Notes under the pieces: generated by a model
Database searches by the model: none
Told to the model about the DNA's origin: nothing
Seen by the model: only the letters and a program-made list of their open reading frames with translations
Part shown: positions 1 through 9,975 of the stretch, piece after piece
How the letters are laid out: the number at the start of each line of letters is the position of its first letter
Position numbering within the stretch: the stretch's first letter is position 1
Source: Corythucha ciliata
Lineage: Eukaryota; Arthropoda; Insecta; Hemiptera; Tingidae
Reading direction: 5' to 3'
Assembly (NCBI GenBank): GCA_038030265.1
Contig: CM075937.1
Location: forward strand, 37,180,198 to 37,244,197
Length of the DNA: 64,000 nucleotides
Translations under genes and position numbers: made by a program

Positions 1-135
1 TAAAATTGTTATTTTTCGGATTTATTTCGGCTAAACGAAAATTCTGCACACTAAAACACCTTTGGTGGGTATGGCTCACTATAAAACCATTTTTGTGGGT
101 TAAAAAAATTATTTTTAACGTCTTTAGCACCTGAG
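1..135. repeat. Edge of degenerate minisatellite, CCAATTTCGCGG family
   Basis: Phrases such as 'gctcactataaaaccatttt' and 'cacactaaaacacc' match the units seen more clearly at 4740-4990 and 22870-23780. The array is cut by the window edge and too degenerate for an exact period. Confidence 0.4.
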
Positions 136-1720
136 GCAGTTTACAGGCCAGTCCAGTTTGAGGGATTAAATTACTGCAGTTTACGGTCGTCTCAGGGGAC
201 CAAAATGTCAAGTTTAGCTTCAAAAGTATCACTTTCTGGGGGGGGGGAAAATAGGAAAGTTATCACTTGTTAAACCGAAATTCTGGAATTAAAGGCTCCT
301 AAGGCAGTTATTCAGCCGAGATTTATTTTTCGACGGATAGTTACCGTTTCTGCGCACGTTCAGTATTTGATGACCATTTCACGATTTCCAGTTCCGTATT
401 CCCGAACATACGCCAGCAAAAAGCCAATGGTGCATTTGACATTTTTCCCAGTGAAGTTACAACCCACCCCTATAGATACGCCCCTTGAAAGAGCCTCAAG
501 CCTCAATCCGACCGGGCATCAATAGACCGCACTGGGGCTGAGAACAGGTAAAATGGCCAAAATTTAGGAAAGGCATGGTTTTATCGACACGGGTCATCTG
601 ACAATCAAAACGGGTTTTCCATCAGACGCGAGCCATTCAAGAGGTTCTCATCGTGATGCAACCGTTCTTGGCCACTACAGGGCACGTTTTCAGGCGCCAC
701 GCGAATTTTCCCGCAGACGGCGACCACTCACGTGGCCACCCCTACATTCCGAGGTCGATGGTCGCTGACGTCGCTGAGGTTCTGGAGTCAAGAATAACGG
801 CTGAACCCAGGGACCTCGTGGAAAACTCGTTTTTGCACTCTTTATAAAGAGGCTCTGTCACTGCAGGCCACTCTGTAGCGGTTTGGACTGCAATTTGCTG
901 TATTTCTCGGTTGAGCATAATATAAGCCTAGGGATTCATTAGCCACGTCTGACTCGTATACTGATAACTGCAACAGTGACCCTAAAATTGAGATAAATTA
1001 GGCTGGGATGATGTTTTTGCGGAAGTGACCCGCGACTCCGAGGTGGTCTGGGTACGAATGGGCCCTGTTTACGAATAAATGATGTAAATTCATCAAAAAC
1101 AAATTGAGGACCTTTGTCCATTAACCAAAGCCCTGAAATTGGAAGTTCCGGTGACATTCAAATTTTAGTGCCGAATATCCTCGAAATTGTGAGTTTCGAG
1201 TTAAAACTTTTAGGGATAAATAGCCACGTAATTATACGTACTTTACATATATAATATTTTCGGTGTATAAACAGTAAAAACTGCAAAATTTGCAGTTTTT
1301 GAATACAATAACCACATAATTGTAAGTCATGGAGATATTTAGTTTGATATAGAATGGCGGCTTTGGGCCTGCGTCGGCCCACATGGCTTAGCCCTAATAT
1401 CAGCTGAAGAGCCTAAATCCCAATCTCAGTTTATAGTAACCCTTAGCAGCGCTTAAATGGACATGGTCAACTCGACCCTTAGTCCTTCAAAAATATTTAA
1501 TACCTGCCTCCTAGAGAAAAAAAGAAATATACAACGGATAAATTTGAAACCCCCCCCCTCCATTTCTACGCTGTTTGAGATATTCTATGAAAAATATTCA
1601 AAATTAGTGTTAGGGCATTGGGGGTTCGTGAGTTTTTGTCTCTAATACAATAGGTCAATATGAGGAAACAAATTGAAGTCAAAATTTTGGTTCGCAGGGA
1701 TATTTAAGTGTCCACCGCAG
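136..1720. other. No gene recognised; 5' flank or intron of the exchanger gene
   Basis: No exon with a recognisable product was found. A signal-peptide exon of the exchanger is expected upstream of 1721, here or before the window, because NCX proteins usually start with a cleaved signal peptide and the first recognised exon lacks one. A short GC-richer patch (about 600-840) has an open frame of 64 codons that resembles nothing I know. G and C runs of 7-10 bases occur at 240 and 1550. Confidence 0.4.
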
Positions 1721-1773
1721 AGTGGCCATCATCACATCGATCACCACCAGTGCCACGACATTCGTCAAACGAA

Positions 1774-2013
1774 ATGCACAACACAACCAGATTCGCATTC
1801 GGGCCCGATGACATCTGTCCTCCGGCTCTCATTCTCCCCCTGCTGGACGAGAGGTCATGGGGTGTCACGTTTCGAACAATCATCTATCTTCTCGGCCTTC
1901 TATATTTTTTTCTGGGTGTTGCCATTGTCACCGATATTTTTATGTCGGCTATTGAAGTGATCACAAGTAAAACGAGGAAAGTCTATATGAGTCAAACTTC
2001 GAAGAAAGCCAAG
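1774..2013 (+). CDS. NCX: NCX exon 1 (first recognised): N-terminus and first membrane helix
   Basis: This exon encodes an extracellular stretch with an NTT glycosylation sequon and a Cys, then a hydrophobic helix ending FMSAIEVIT, which aligns with FMSSIEVIT of vertebrate NCX1. It ends in phase 0 at AAG before a GTGAGT donor. The frame is open back to 1708, where it meets TAA (1705-1707). A likely acceptor is ccaccgcag at 1712-1720, so the true exon may begin at 1721 with the start codon in an earlier exon. Confidence 0.8.
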
Positions 2014-5000
2014 GTGAGTACAAGAAATGCACTCCCCTCCCCATTCATCGTTAATAACTGAATAAATAATAATAAACAAATATTTAGCAAAACGGAAGTT
2101 ATAACACCGTCGATGGAGTTGTTGCCGGTCTTAGAGAAGATGAACCTGAAGTAGTTGAAGTCCGAATATGGAACGATACTGTTGCCAATCTGACTCTGAT
2201 GGCTCTGGGCACGTCCGCACCTGAAATTCTGCTGTCCATAATTGAAGTTGTCGGTCATCATTTCGAATCTGGACAACTAGGTCAGGGAACCTTAAATCGA
2301 ATAGTCCTTATTCAAACGAAACTTCTTCAAAAACGTATGACTTTTCCCACACAGGTCCTGGTACGATTGTCGGTTCCGCCGCCTTTAATCTTCTCATCAT
2401 CACCAGTATCTGTATGGTCGCTCTCGGTGACAATGAAACTCGACGAATCTATCGTTTTAAAGTTTTCCTCGTCACCGGCCTCTTCGCCTTTTTCGCTTAC
2501 ATTTGGCTTTTCGTCATTTTACGAGTCATTTCAATCAACGTCGTGGAACTCTGGGAAGCCATCTTGACTTTCATATTTTTCCCTCTGCTTATATGTTTCG
2601 CATACGCCGCCGACCGTGGCTGGTGCGGAATGCGAGTTCTTCAGTCAAACAAGAATAAGCAACAATTGGAACTGGGACCTCTACGTGGAGATGAGAGTTA
2701 GTTTTATTGATTTTGTTTTGTATGTTTCCATTTTTAACAATAATTTGATCCCAAATGTAGACGAGAAAGCTAAAGCTGAGCGTAATTTCTTCAAAGAAGG
2801 CAAACTCGATAGAACTTCGTTGATTAGTTTCGTCAAAGAAGTTAAGAAATACCCTGGCTTAACTGACGAAGACGCCGCTGTGCTTGCAGCTGCCAAGTAA
2901 TTCAGCTGTTTTTCTATTACAAAATGGAACGCTAGTGTAACTATTGTTTACGATGGTTTATAGGATGATCAACACGCAACCCCATTCAGTCATGTGGTAT
3001 AGAATTGGTGCCGTTCGCTCAATGACTGGTGGTCGCCGTATTCAACCAGAATTGAATGCAAAACTTAAACAGGTTAGTAGTCGTGCTACACGACTGACCA
3101 AATGAAAAATTTAACTTTTAATTGGTTAAGTTAACGAAAACATATTTGCAAAGGTGTACGACGCTATCAATTCCGAGAAAGAGCTGCTTCCAGAGGCTGT
3201 CAAGACCGATCCAGTCGATCCGACTAAAGATGCCATCATCGAATTCCACGCCGCCACCGTCGCTGTCAGAGAGAAAGCGGGCAAATTCGCGGTCACCATT
3301 TGGCGTCACGGTGACACGTCGGGTCAATCGCGGGTCCGCGTTCAGACCATCGACGGAACCGCACGAAAAGGCGAGGACTACGTTCCAATCAACGAGATCA
3401 TCACTTTTGAACCCAACCAACGAGAAAAATCGGTGAGTCCAACCCTCTCGGTTACTTGATACTTTAACGCGAAAAAATTCGTGGAAGAAGTAGACTAAGC
3501 AATAAATCATATAGAATCATTGAGTGGAGGATTCGCTGTACAGAGTGTAATGAGACTTGTCAGCTACCGTGGGCATAGAAAAGTGGGAAGAGAGGAATTC
3601 ATATTCTCCCAGTCCCAGTCCAGCTTCACATTCTCATTCATATTCATATTCTGTTGCTTTGTATGTGACTCGCGCTTTTGCACTACAAGGGAATTGGGAA
3701 ATAATATTATTATGGTCATATAAGCTCAGGACTGACTCGACATGAAGGGCAAAACAAAAACGACACTTTTATCGAGTTGCGACGTTTCGACGGTGGAATT
3801 TCTCCGTCCTCCTCACGCTCGATAAAAGCGTCGTTTTTGTTTTGCTCTTCATGTCGATTCAGTCCTGAGCTTATATTAAAAATAATTAAGGGCGTTATAG
3901 CGTTCAATAAATTTATTATTATGGTCAGTCATTGTTCTTAGTTCAGTTCAACAATTAAGTTTTATGGAGTGGGTTTGACCACTCAAAAATCTTGGTCTGG
4001 ATCCCCATAGGTTATGCCTGAAATTTCAAAGCGATTTATGAAGTGGCACAGTTGCTACGGCTTGGAATACGTTACAGCTTCTTTTTTTGCGTCAAATCTA
4101 TCTGCTGCCAGGATTTAGTCTGATTCCCTATCCCTTGTGTGATGGCTCAAAATGACCACAAACGAATTCCCCATCGATGAACATGCCTCGGGGTGAGGAG
4201 GCAGGGGTGGGCAGTTGCCCTCTACCTAGACTCGAAATCAAAGCCCTCGTGAGGCTCTCTCTCTAAAAAAAAAAAAAAAAAAAAAAAAAATCGTATGTAT
4301 GTCTACTAAAAAATAAAAAATCTCCGATTACTGAAAACTTCGAAACTTCGTGAAAGTCCGCGATATTGCCCTATTCAAATACACAATTAAGCAGTTTTAC
4401 ACACTAATCAAATTCCAAAGCAATACTTTGTCTCTCCACAGTTTATTCCTCTTCCCCGAAATCGATTTTCAACCCTTACCGGGTCATCTTCAGCGGTACA
4501 ATATTTCATAAATAATTAAAATTTAAACATATATCTCCGTTTTTGTGCGGATACACACTAGTCACAAAAAACGGAGATAAATATTTAAATTTTAATTGTT
4601 TGTGAAATATTGTACCGCTGAAGATGACCCGTTGAGGCTTGAAAATCGATTCCGGGGATGAGGAATAAACTGCGGAGAGACAAAGTATTGTTTTGGAATT
4701 ATCCTTCGTACTCCGCTGCAACATGGCCTTTCAAACATCGCACCAATCAAAGCATTTTCGTGATTCTGGCTCAATGAAACGTCAATTTTAGTGGGATTTG
4801 CTCGCTATAGAACCAATTTTGCGGACCTTGGCTCACTAAAACGCTAATTTCGCGTGTTTTTTCTCTCTGAAGAACTAAACCTTGGGTTTTGGGCTTGCTA
4901 AAAACCTAATTTTGTGAGGTTTGGGCTTGCTGAAAACTCAATTTCGTGGGCTTGACTCAATGAAATTATCCATTTCACAGATTTGCCTCAAGCTAAAAAA

Positions 5001-8000
5001 CATTTTTTAAAAATTCAAATGCCTGTAAAAAGCCAATAAAGTTCTGTGAAATGATCTCTTTTCTCAATTTCAGCCGGTGATTGGAGATTTTCCGAAATTA
5101 TCTCACATTTGGCCATGAGTTAGCACTTTTTCTCAAGTTTAGCAGCGAATTAGTGATTTTATCAATTAAGCAGTGAATTAGCGCTATTTCACTATATTAC
5201 CAGTGAATTGGCAATGTTCTATTCACATGATATTGTAGCAACGAATTAGACTTTTTCTCATTTTTAGCCCCGAATTAGCCATCTCATATTTAATTGAGCA
5301 CTCTTGTTCTTATTTTTAGCCGTGAATCGGCACTTTCCGGGTCTTCCCTCGTTGAGGTGCGTCAGAAACGAACAGGTTTCGGCTGCTCGCAATCTTCAGC
5401 GTATATGGAGTTTCAGTTGTACTTTTACACGCTGAAGATGGCGGGCAGCTGAAACCGGTTCGTTTTTGACGCACCTCAACGAGGGAAGACTGTCAACGTA
5501 GGCTCCTACGGCTACGCCTTTATGCATGCATTACCAACCCACGCGTAGTTTAAGCGACCTCACTAACAATATCAACTTGTTGTTAATTTTGGCCACGAAT
5601 TAGCGATTTCTTCACATTTAGCCATGCGAGTTAGCGTTTATTCCCATTTTAGCCCACGAATTAGCAGTTCTTCTTAATTTTAGGGGGCTGAATTGATTGT
5701 TATGTAGCGATTTTAGCTCATTTGGCCATAAGAGTTAATGATTTTTCCCCATTTTAGCTGCGAATCAGAAATTTTCCCCCAATTTTTAGCAGAAAATTGC
5801 GAATTTTTGCCGCCAAAATTGAGAAAAATTGCTAATTCGCTGATACAATGGGGAAAAAGCGCTAACGCATAGATGTGAAAAAGTCGTGATTCGTGTCGAA
5901 AAAAACAAGTACTTTTTTCCATTTTAGCCGCGAGTGATCGGTGTATTTACATTATAGTGGTGAATTAGCGATTTTTTCTCAATTTTAGCCATTAATTTGC
6001 GCTGTTTCTCAATTTTAACCGAGAATCATGGTTTATCACTATTTTGAGCGTGAATTAGCAAAGTACCCCTCCTCCCTGACGTTATTTTTAGTCCTACTCA
6101 ACCAAAAAACATTTTGGCTCATAAAAAATAAATAAATAAAAAATATTTTAACCTAGGTTCGATCAACATTGGTCGCCAACCGATAGAAGACGAGAATCTT
6201 TCTTCACACACTAGTAAAAATCTTAAAAATCCCTTCCAAATGTTCATTTCACGAGAAAATGCCCAGTTCATGCACAAATCGGAAGATTATGTGGCATAAA
6301 CACATCTTTTTTGGGCCAAAGTAGAGATTTCGTGGCGTAATATCTTCTCCGCCCGTCCTAAAAGCCTGATTTTAGAATTATGTTTCAAGTTTCTTGACTG
6401 TTTCAGGTTTAGAAGTGCCATTTTTCTTTCAACGATCTTGAATCTTGGGTAGTGAATAATCAGTGATTACCATTAGCCAATTTTGTCCATGCTTGTTGTA
6501 TACATGCAGAAGGCGCAAAAAGTCAGTTCCAGACACTCTTCCTTCAACTCTGTTTGTTCGTGCCGGTTGAAGACTATCCAATGTACCTGTGCAACGTTTT
6601 TAATGCATAAGACATAACATATAACTTCGTAATTTTGACTCGAAAAGCTTTTTGAGTTCAAACCAAGTACCCCTCCCCCGCTCACCGTGGTGACAACCAT
6701 ACCACCCATTGGTCTCAGAAAAGTTCAAACCGTGAATAGCTCGAACATCAAAAAAGCTCAAAACGGCAAAAAAGCTACAATTCGTCTCAAAAAACCTCCA
6801 AGCCTCACAAAAAGGTCCCATCATAATAAGCTCCAATCACGTGAAAGCCCCCACGACAAATAAGCGCCAACCACAAAAACGTTTCATCCACAATCAGTGA
6901 AAGCCTATACATCGACCTTTTTGTAAGTGCAGCCTGCAGGAAAGTTGAACTTGTATGCTTTTTGATGTTTCGATTTTTTACATTTATTTTAATTTTTTCG
7001 TGTCTTCGATATTTTGCCTTCTCCATGGAAAAGTAAAATCACAACGCAATAAGTATAGGTAGTTTCTGGAGCGCCTGTTTACATGGAATGCCAGTTTACA
7101 ACCGAAAAATTAGATACAGATGCTGCAACGATTGGCTGTCTCTTGGGGGAAAAGTCCATTTCTGGGTCAAAATTGATATTTTCTATGTTAATTTGTGACT
7201 TTCTGAAGAAAAAACTCAGTATAACGCAAACTAGGAGCCTCTATAATAGTTTTCAAGGATAAATCGCAATTATTGAGAAGAACGCATTGACTCTGGGAAT
7301 TTCAAATAGTTTGTGTATAATTAATTTTTAATTAAGTCAACTGTCGAGTCGACGGTGTTCTACCCAAATTTTTAAGTTTTTCTGGTAAGCTGTTGTTGCC
7401 ACACGGCTAACAAAAAACGATTGAAAAAGGCCCTTTTCTGCATCTTCCTCTCCCTTATACCCTACGATTTTTTCATACGTAGCATCAACAATTTACGTTA
7501 TTTATCAATTATTATCATGGATAAATCCATCATCGTGGGGTCTGTATACATATTTTAGCATGGGAACTTGGGAAGTAGGTAAATATAAATGTGATCTTAA
7601 ACGTTGGGATCTTGCTTGCTTTACGTTAAACGAGATATCTTGCAGCCAAGTAGGTACCAACCTATTTGTATTGAAATTTTTATATCTGTTTATTTCTCTC
7701 TACAGATCATTGTTGAAATCGTCAATGACAACAAATGGGAACCGAACGAAGAATTTTTCCTCAGACTGGGCCTTCTTCACGACGGAAACGACAACGTTAA
7801 ACTCGGTCGTATTTCCATCATGGAAATCACCATTCTAGATGACGACGGTAATTGTCTCCTTATTATTTGTATAATTCTTTGTTATTTTCTATTTCTCTTC
7901 TCACTTAGATCCCGGAATATTCGCTTTCGAAAAGCGCGGAATGCTCGTCAAGGAAAGTGCAGGCGTAGCTGCTCTCACTGTCGTTCGAAGTCGCGGCTCT

Positions 8001-9975
8001 GACGGCGATGTGACCCTCAAATGGCGCACCATCGACAAATCGGCCATCTCTGGACGGGACTACAAAGGCGGCACTGGTGAACTCAAATTTAAACACGGTG
8101 AAATTCGCCAGGTTGTTGAAATTCCCATAATCAACGACATGGACCCCGAGAAGGATGAACACTTTGAAGTCGAGCTTTTTGCTCCGACCAACGGCGCTCG
8201 AATCGGAAATATAAACCGCTGCGCGGTGACAATCACAAATGACGATGGTGCGAAAGAAAATTAAATAAATCTAACAAGTTTCACTGATCTAAAAACGAAA
8301 TTCATTTGTTTTGAATAGACTTTTATTCTTTGACTGACCGTCTCATGGCTTTAACTAACGTCAACATTGACGCACTAAGAGTTCACAAAGAATCTTGGTG
8401 GCAACAGATCAAGGAAGCTATGCTCGTAAACGGAGGCGACATCAATAACGCCACTGGCTGGGACTACCTTCTTCACTTCTTGTCATTTTTCTGGAAGGTT
8501 TGTACTGGTTTGAGCGAAAGTAACAAACTATCTTTCAACTTTTGATTGCATTCCAGGTTCTATTCGCTCTTATTCCTCCACCGGCAATGGCTGGAGGCTG
8601 GCTCACGTTCTTCATTTCACTCGTCTGCATCGGTATTATGACTACACTCATTGGCGATTTAGCCACCATATTTGGATGCTTGGTGGGACTTGAAGACACG
8701 ATGACAGGTATTGTTCGGTCGACCAATAATTTTCCCAGTAGATCGGAATCCTGAGTTCTGTGGTAATTGGGCGGCCTGCGGTCCTTTGGCATGTCTTCCG
8801 TCTTGTTGATCTATCTCCTGTTGTGCGTTGGCGTAGCTTCTTGCGTTTGCTTTTCCGTTGAACTTAAGCGACTCACAGACGTCGGACATTTTAAAATTAT
8901 TCATTAACGACATAAACACGGCTGTACTTGACTTGTACGGCTGTAACTCATCTCATTATTATAACACGATAATATGGCATAACAGTCCTGTGCTGTACAC
9001 GACTCTACCTTATTTCCCAGCACACAATATCTCATGTTCGACAATCCCAGCACACAATATCTCATGTTCGACAAAGCAAACCCTTCCATAAAATTGACCT
9101 ATACGTATTTTCTTCATTTGACGAAGCATTGGCACTCAGGGCAAGAAGAACTGTTCCTCGATTATTGTTATTTTCAGCCATAACTTTGGTTGCTATCGGG
9201 ACATCATTGCCCGACACTATGGCATCAAGGAAGTCTCTATTTACTACTAAACACGCAGATGACGCCATAGGTAACATCAACGGAAGCAATTGTGTGAATG
9301 TTTTTCTCGGTATCGGCCTTCCATGGACCATGGCCGCTATTTACCACTTCTCTCAGGTATACGGTCGTTTCGCAGTATTCAAATTCTAATTCGATTTGTT
9401 TTTCTTTTCCACCCATCTAAACACACGAAAATCCAGCTCTGACATTTGTCGCCCTTGGAACGTCACTACCGGACACTTTGGGCGCTCGAACTGTTGCACG
9501 CATGCAACGCCATGCCGACGACTGTTTAATTCATATCACCGGAAGCATTTCCGTGAATGTGCTGATGGGTGTGGGGCTTCCGTGGTTGGTAGCCTCGGGT
9601 TACCACTACAACCAGGTCTACAAAATTATACGAAATTTAAATTTCATCTCAATTTGGAGAGGAGGGGGGATACAGCACTGTTGTTTTTCTTTTAAAGAAC
9701 ACCCAATAAAATATTATTCTTGTATTTTCTAGGGCACGCAATTCGTCGTACCGTCAGGAGGTCTCGGTTTCAGCGTCCTGCTATATTCGATCAGCTCGGT
9801 TGTCGCTTTCATTCTTCTTGTGGTCAGAAGGAATGTCCAGTTTTTCGGAAAAGCAGAAATCGGCGGTCCCGCATCGGGCAAGTACTTGTCCGCTTTTATT
9901 CTGATCGCCATGTGGGTCGCTTACATTATTTTGTCCTATCTTCAAATACACGGTACAATCGATGTCAATTTTTAA
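1774..9975 (+). CDS. NCX: Na+/Ca2+ exchanger, NCX/Calx family (spliced)
   Basis: This gene encodes a plasma-membrane antiporter that exports Ca2+ in exchange for Na+. Coding exons: 1774-2013, 2088-2280, 2355-2696, 2761-2896, 2964-3072, 3154-3432, 7706-7847, 7909-8247, 8319-8497, 8557-8707, then 9178-9356 or 9437-9615, then 9733-9975. All junctions are GT-AG and the sum is 2532 nt, 844 codons including the stop. Order: N-glycosylation sequon NTT, first membrane segment, alpha-1 repeat (GTSAPE about 121-126, GSAAFN about 151-156), cytosolic loop, Calx-beta domains CBD1 (about 361-480) and CBD2 (about 481-593), alpha-2 repeat (GTSLPD about 711-716, GSNCVNV about 739-745), last membrane segments. 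Vertebrate NCX1 is about 970 residues; here the loop is shorter and the XIP-like segment after the fifth helix is less basic. ATG 1774 is the only in-frame ATG before the first helix, but a signal-peptide exon is probably missing. Confidence 0.95.
2088..2696 (+). CDS. NCX: NCX exons 2 and 3: alpha-1 repeat and following helices
   Basis: Exon 2 (2088-2280) carries [17 protein letters not shown] and [10 protein letters not shown], the first half of the alpha-1 repeat. Exon 3 (2355-2696) continues with [11 protein letters not shown] and four hydrophobic segments matching helices 3-5 of NCX. The intron between them is 74 bp and splits a Gly codon inside the repeat, after its first base. The Thr, Ser and Glu of GTSAPE and the Ser and Asn of GSAAFN are the family's ion-coordinating positions and are all present. 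Exon 3 ends in phase 1 before GTTAGT. Confidence 0.93.
2761..3072 (+). CDS. NCX: NCX exons 4 and 5: proximal cytosolic loop
   Basis: Exon 4 (2761-2896) and exon 5 (2964-3072) encode a charged, mostly helical linker. In exon 5, [13 protein letters not shown] aligns with FYRIQATRLMTGA of vertebrate NCX1, just ahead of CBD1. Introns are 64, 67 and 81 bp. The linker is clearly shorter than in vertebrates, which accounts for much of the length difference. Confidence 0.88.
3154..3432 (+). CDS. NCX: NCX exon 6: first part of Calx-beta domain 1
   Basis: This exon encodes the start of the first Ca2+-sensing Calx-beta domain: [18 protein letters not shown], then [14 protein letters not shown] and [11 protein letters not shown], the usual strand order. 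The acidic positions equivalent to Glu385 (in VREK) and Asp421 (in GEDY) of NCX1 are present. It ends in phase 0 before GTGAGT and is separated from the rest of the domain by the gene's only large intron (4273 bp). Confidence 0.93.
3719..3875. mobile_element. Foldback/MITE-like element, about 155 bp
   Basis: Arms TATAAGCTCAGGACTGA and its complement near 3875 pair almost completely through about 60 bp per side, including ACAAAAACGAC and CTTTTATCGAG. A loop of about 35 bp separates them. The TATA ends suggest insertion at TA. No coding capacity. Confidence 0.75.
4265..4290 (+). repeat. A26 homopolymer, possible retroposition tail
   Basis: Twenty-six consecutive A residues follow a GC-richer stretch (about 4140-4264) ending ctctctctct. 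This could be the tail of a retroposed sequence, but I see no RNA polymerase III boxes or target duplication. Confidence 0.5.
4411..4700. mobile_element. Foldback element, 290 bp with about 135-bp arms
   Basis: The left end AATTCCAAAGCAATACTTTG pairs with its complement at 4681-4700 with one mismatch. Pairing continues through AATCGATTTTCAA, TCATCTTCAGCGGTACAATA and ATATCTCCGTTTTT to a short centre near 4555. It is a near-complete palindrome with no coding capacity. Confidence 0.8.
4740..4990 (+). repeat. Degenerate minisatellite, CCAATTTCGCGG family
   Basis: Units of roughly 35-40 bp of the form 'gctcactaaaacgctaattt' followed by 'cgcg' or 'tgtg'. The same family recurs at 22870-23780, 10900-11600 and 29380-31640. 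Strong divergence between units implies age. Confidence 0.65.
5000..6070 (+). repeat. Array of the ~30-bp GCGAATTAGCG repeat
   Basis: Units like 'ccgtgaattagcgatttttc' plus 'tcaattttag' repeat about every 30-40 bp, mostly in this orientation, with a short reverse-oriented patch at about 5780-5880. A 150-bp inverted repeat (5341-5490) interrupts it. Units are too diverged for slippage alone to have produced them recently. Confidence 0.8.
5341..5580. mobile_element. Inverted repeat with conserved tail, related copy at 12061
   Basis: GTCTTCCCTCGTTGAGGTGC at 5341 pairs with GCACCTCAACGAGGGAAGAC ending at 5490, and the 30-bp ends differ at one base. Inner arms hold CGCTGAAGATGG. The flank 5491-5580 (GTAGGCTCCTACGGCTACG, TTTATGCATGC) is repeated next to the right arm at 12061-12165, so this is a dispersed element. 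I cannot assign its class. Confidence 0.7.
7706..7847 (+). CDS. NCX: NCX exon 7: second part of Calx-beta domain 1
   Basis: This exon completes CBD1 with [18 protein letters not shown] and ends ILDDD, the acidic triplet at the CBD1-CBD2 hinge. Compared with IIDDDIFEEDENF in NCX1, the first Asp (Asp446) is Asn and Ile449 is Lys, while Asp447, Glu451 and Glu454 equivalents remain. Primary Ca2+ binding is therefore probably kept but altered. The last codon is split before GTAATT. Confidence 0.92.
7909..8247 (+). CDS. NCX: NCX exon 8: Calx-beta domain 2
   Basis: This exon holds the complete second Calx-beta domain, from [11 protein letters not shown] through [27 protein letters not shown] and [17 protein letters not shown] to VTITNDD. 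In vertebrate NCX1 and fly Calx this domain is where alternative exons are spliced. Only one version is seen here. Flanking introns are 61 and 71 bp. Confidence 0.92.
8319..8707 (+). CDS. NCX: NCX exons 9 and 10: return to membrane and helix before alpha-2
   Basis: Exon 9 (8319-8497) ends the loop with [13 protein letters not shown], matching FDYVMHFLTVFWK in NCX1. Exon 10 (8557-8707) encodes [15 protein letters not shown] and two hydrophobic stretches with [10 protein letters not shown], matching IGDLASHFGC. Exon 10 ends one base into a codon, and both alternative alpha-2 exons complete that codon to Ala. Confidence 0.93.
9015..9074 (+). repeat. Perfect 2 x 30 bp tandem duplication in NCX intron 10
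   Basis: The 30-bp unit beginning TCCCAGCACACAATATCTCA occurs twice without a mismatch (9015-9044, 9045-9074). It lies 104 bp upstream of the first alternative alpha-2 exon. The identity implies a recent duplication; any splicing role is conjecture. Confidence 0.9.
9178..9356 (+). CDS. NCX: NCX alternative exon 11a: canonical alpha-2 repeat
   Basis: This exon encodes [17 protein letters not shown], then [19 protein letters not shown] and [17 protein letters not shown]. It matches the second alpha repeat of animal exchangers ([27 protein letters not shown]). It is 179 nt, enters after one codon base and ends in phase 0 at CAG before GTATAC. With exon 12 it gives a standard NCX C-terminus. It is the more conserved of two adjacent alternatives. 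Confidence 0.93.
9437..9615 (+). CDS. NCX: NCX alternative exon 11b: divergent alpha-2 repeat
   Basis: This exon encodes the same segment as 11a with the same length (179 nt) and phases: [18 protein letters not shown], then [18 protein letters not shown] and [18 protein letters not shown]. About 31 of 60 residues match 11a. GTSLPD and the Ser...Asn spacing of the second motif are kept, but IGN becomes LIH and GSN becomes GSI. Joining 11a to 11b shifts frame and hits TGA at the second codon, so only one can be used. Acceptor atccag at 9431-9436; donor GTCTAC. The intact frame suggests it is expressed rather than decaying. Confidence 0.85.
9733..9975 (+). CDS. NCX: NCX exon 12: last membrane helices and stop
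   Basis: This exon encodes [18 protein letters not shown], a hydrophobic run, [20 protein letters not shown] and a last helix, ending with TAA at 9973-9975. EIGG and the helix order match EIGGELGGPR of NCX1. No AATAAA is seen in the next 250 bp, so the poly(A) site is unknown. Confidence 0.92.
   Translation, partial: GTQFVVPSGGLGFSVLLYSISSVVAFILLVVRRNVQFFGKAEIGGPASGKYLSAFILIAMWVAYIILSYLQIHGTIDVNF

Larger units (their letters stand above)
3433..7705 (+). other. NCX: Large NCX intron 6 filled with repeats
   Basis: A 4273-bp intron with donor GTGAGT and a pyrimidine-rich acceptor ending tctacag. It holds two foldback elements (3719-3875, 4411-4700), an A26 run, two minisatellite types (4740-4990, 5000-6070) and a 150-bp inverted repeat (5341-5490). 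From about 6080 to 7700 I see no gene or clear repeat. Other introns of the gene are 59-81 bp apart from 470 bp before exon 11a and 117 bp before exon 12. Confidence 0.85.

Noticed and set aside
653..847. 64-codon open frame upstream of NCX
   Set aside because: GC-richer than its surroundings but unrecognised, and not matched to an NCX signal peptide; too weak to call.
3118..3510. 130-codon open frame antisense to NCX exon 6
   Set aside because: It is the mirror of a well-supported coding exon on the + strand.
8659..8919. Antisense open frame in NCX intron 10
   Set aside because: Its composition looks somewhat coding-like, but two overlapping frames are equally open and no family is recognisable; possibly a transposon fragment.
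8760..9177. A third alternative alpha-2 exon before 11a
   Set aside because: I looked for GTS.PD and GS..VNV codon patterns in intron 10 and found none.
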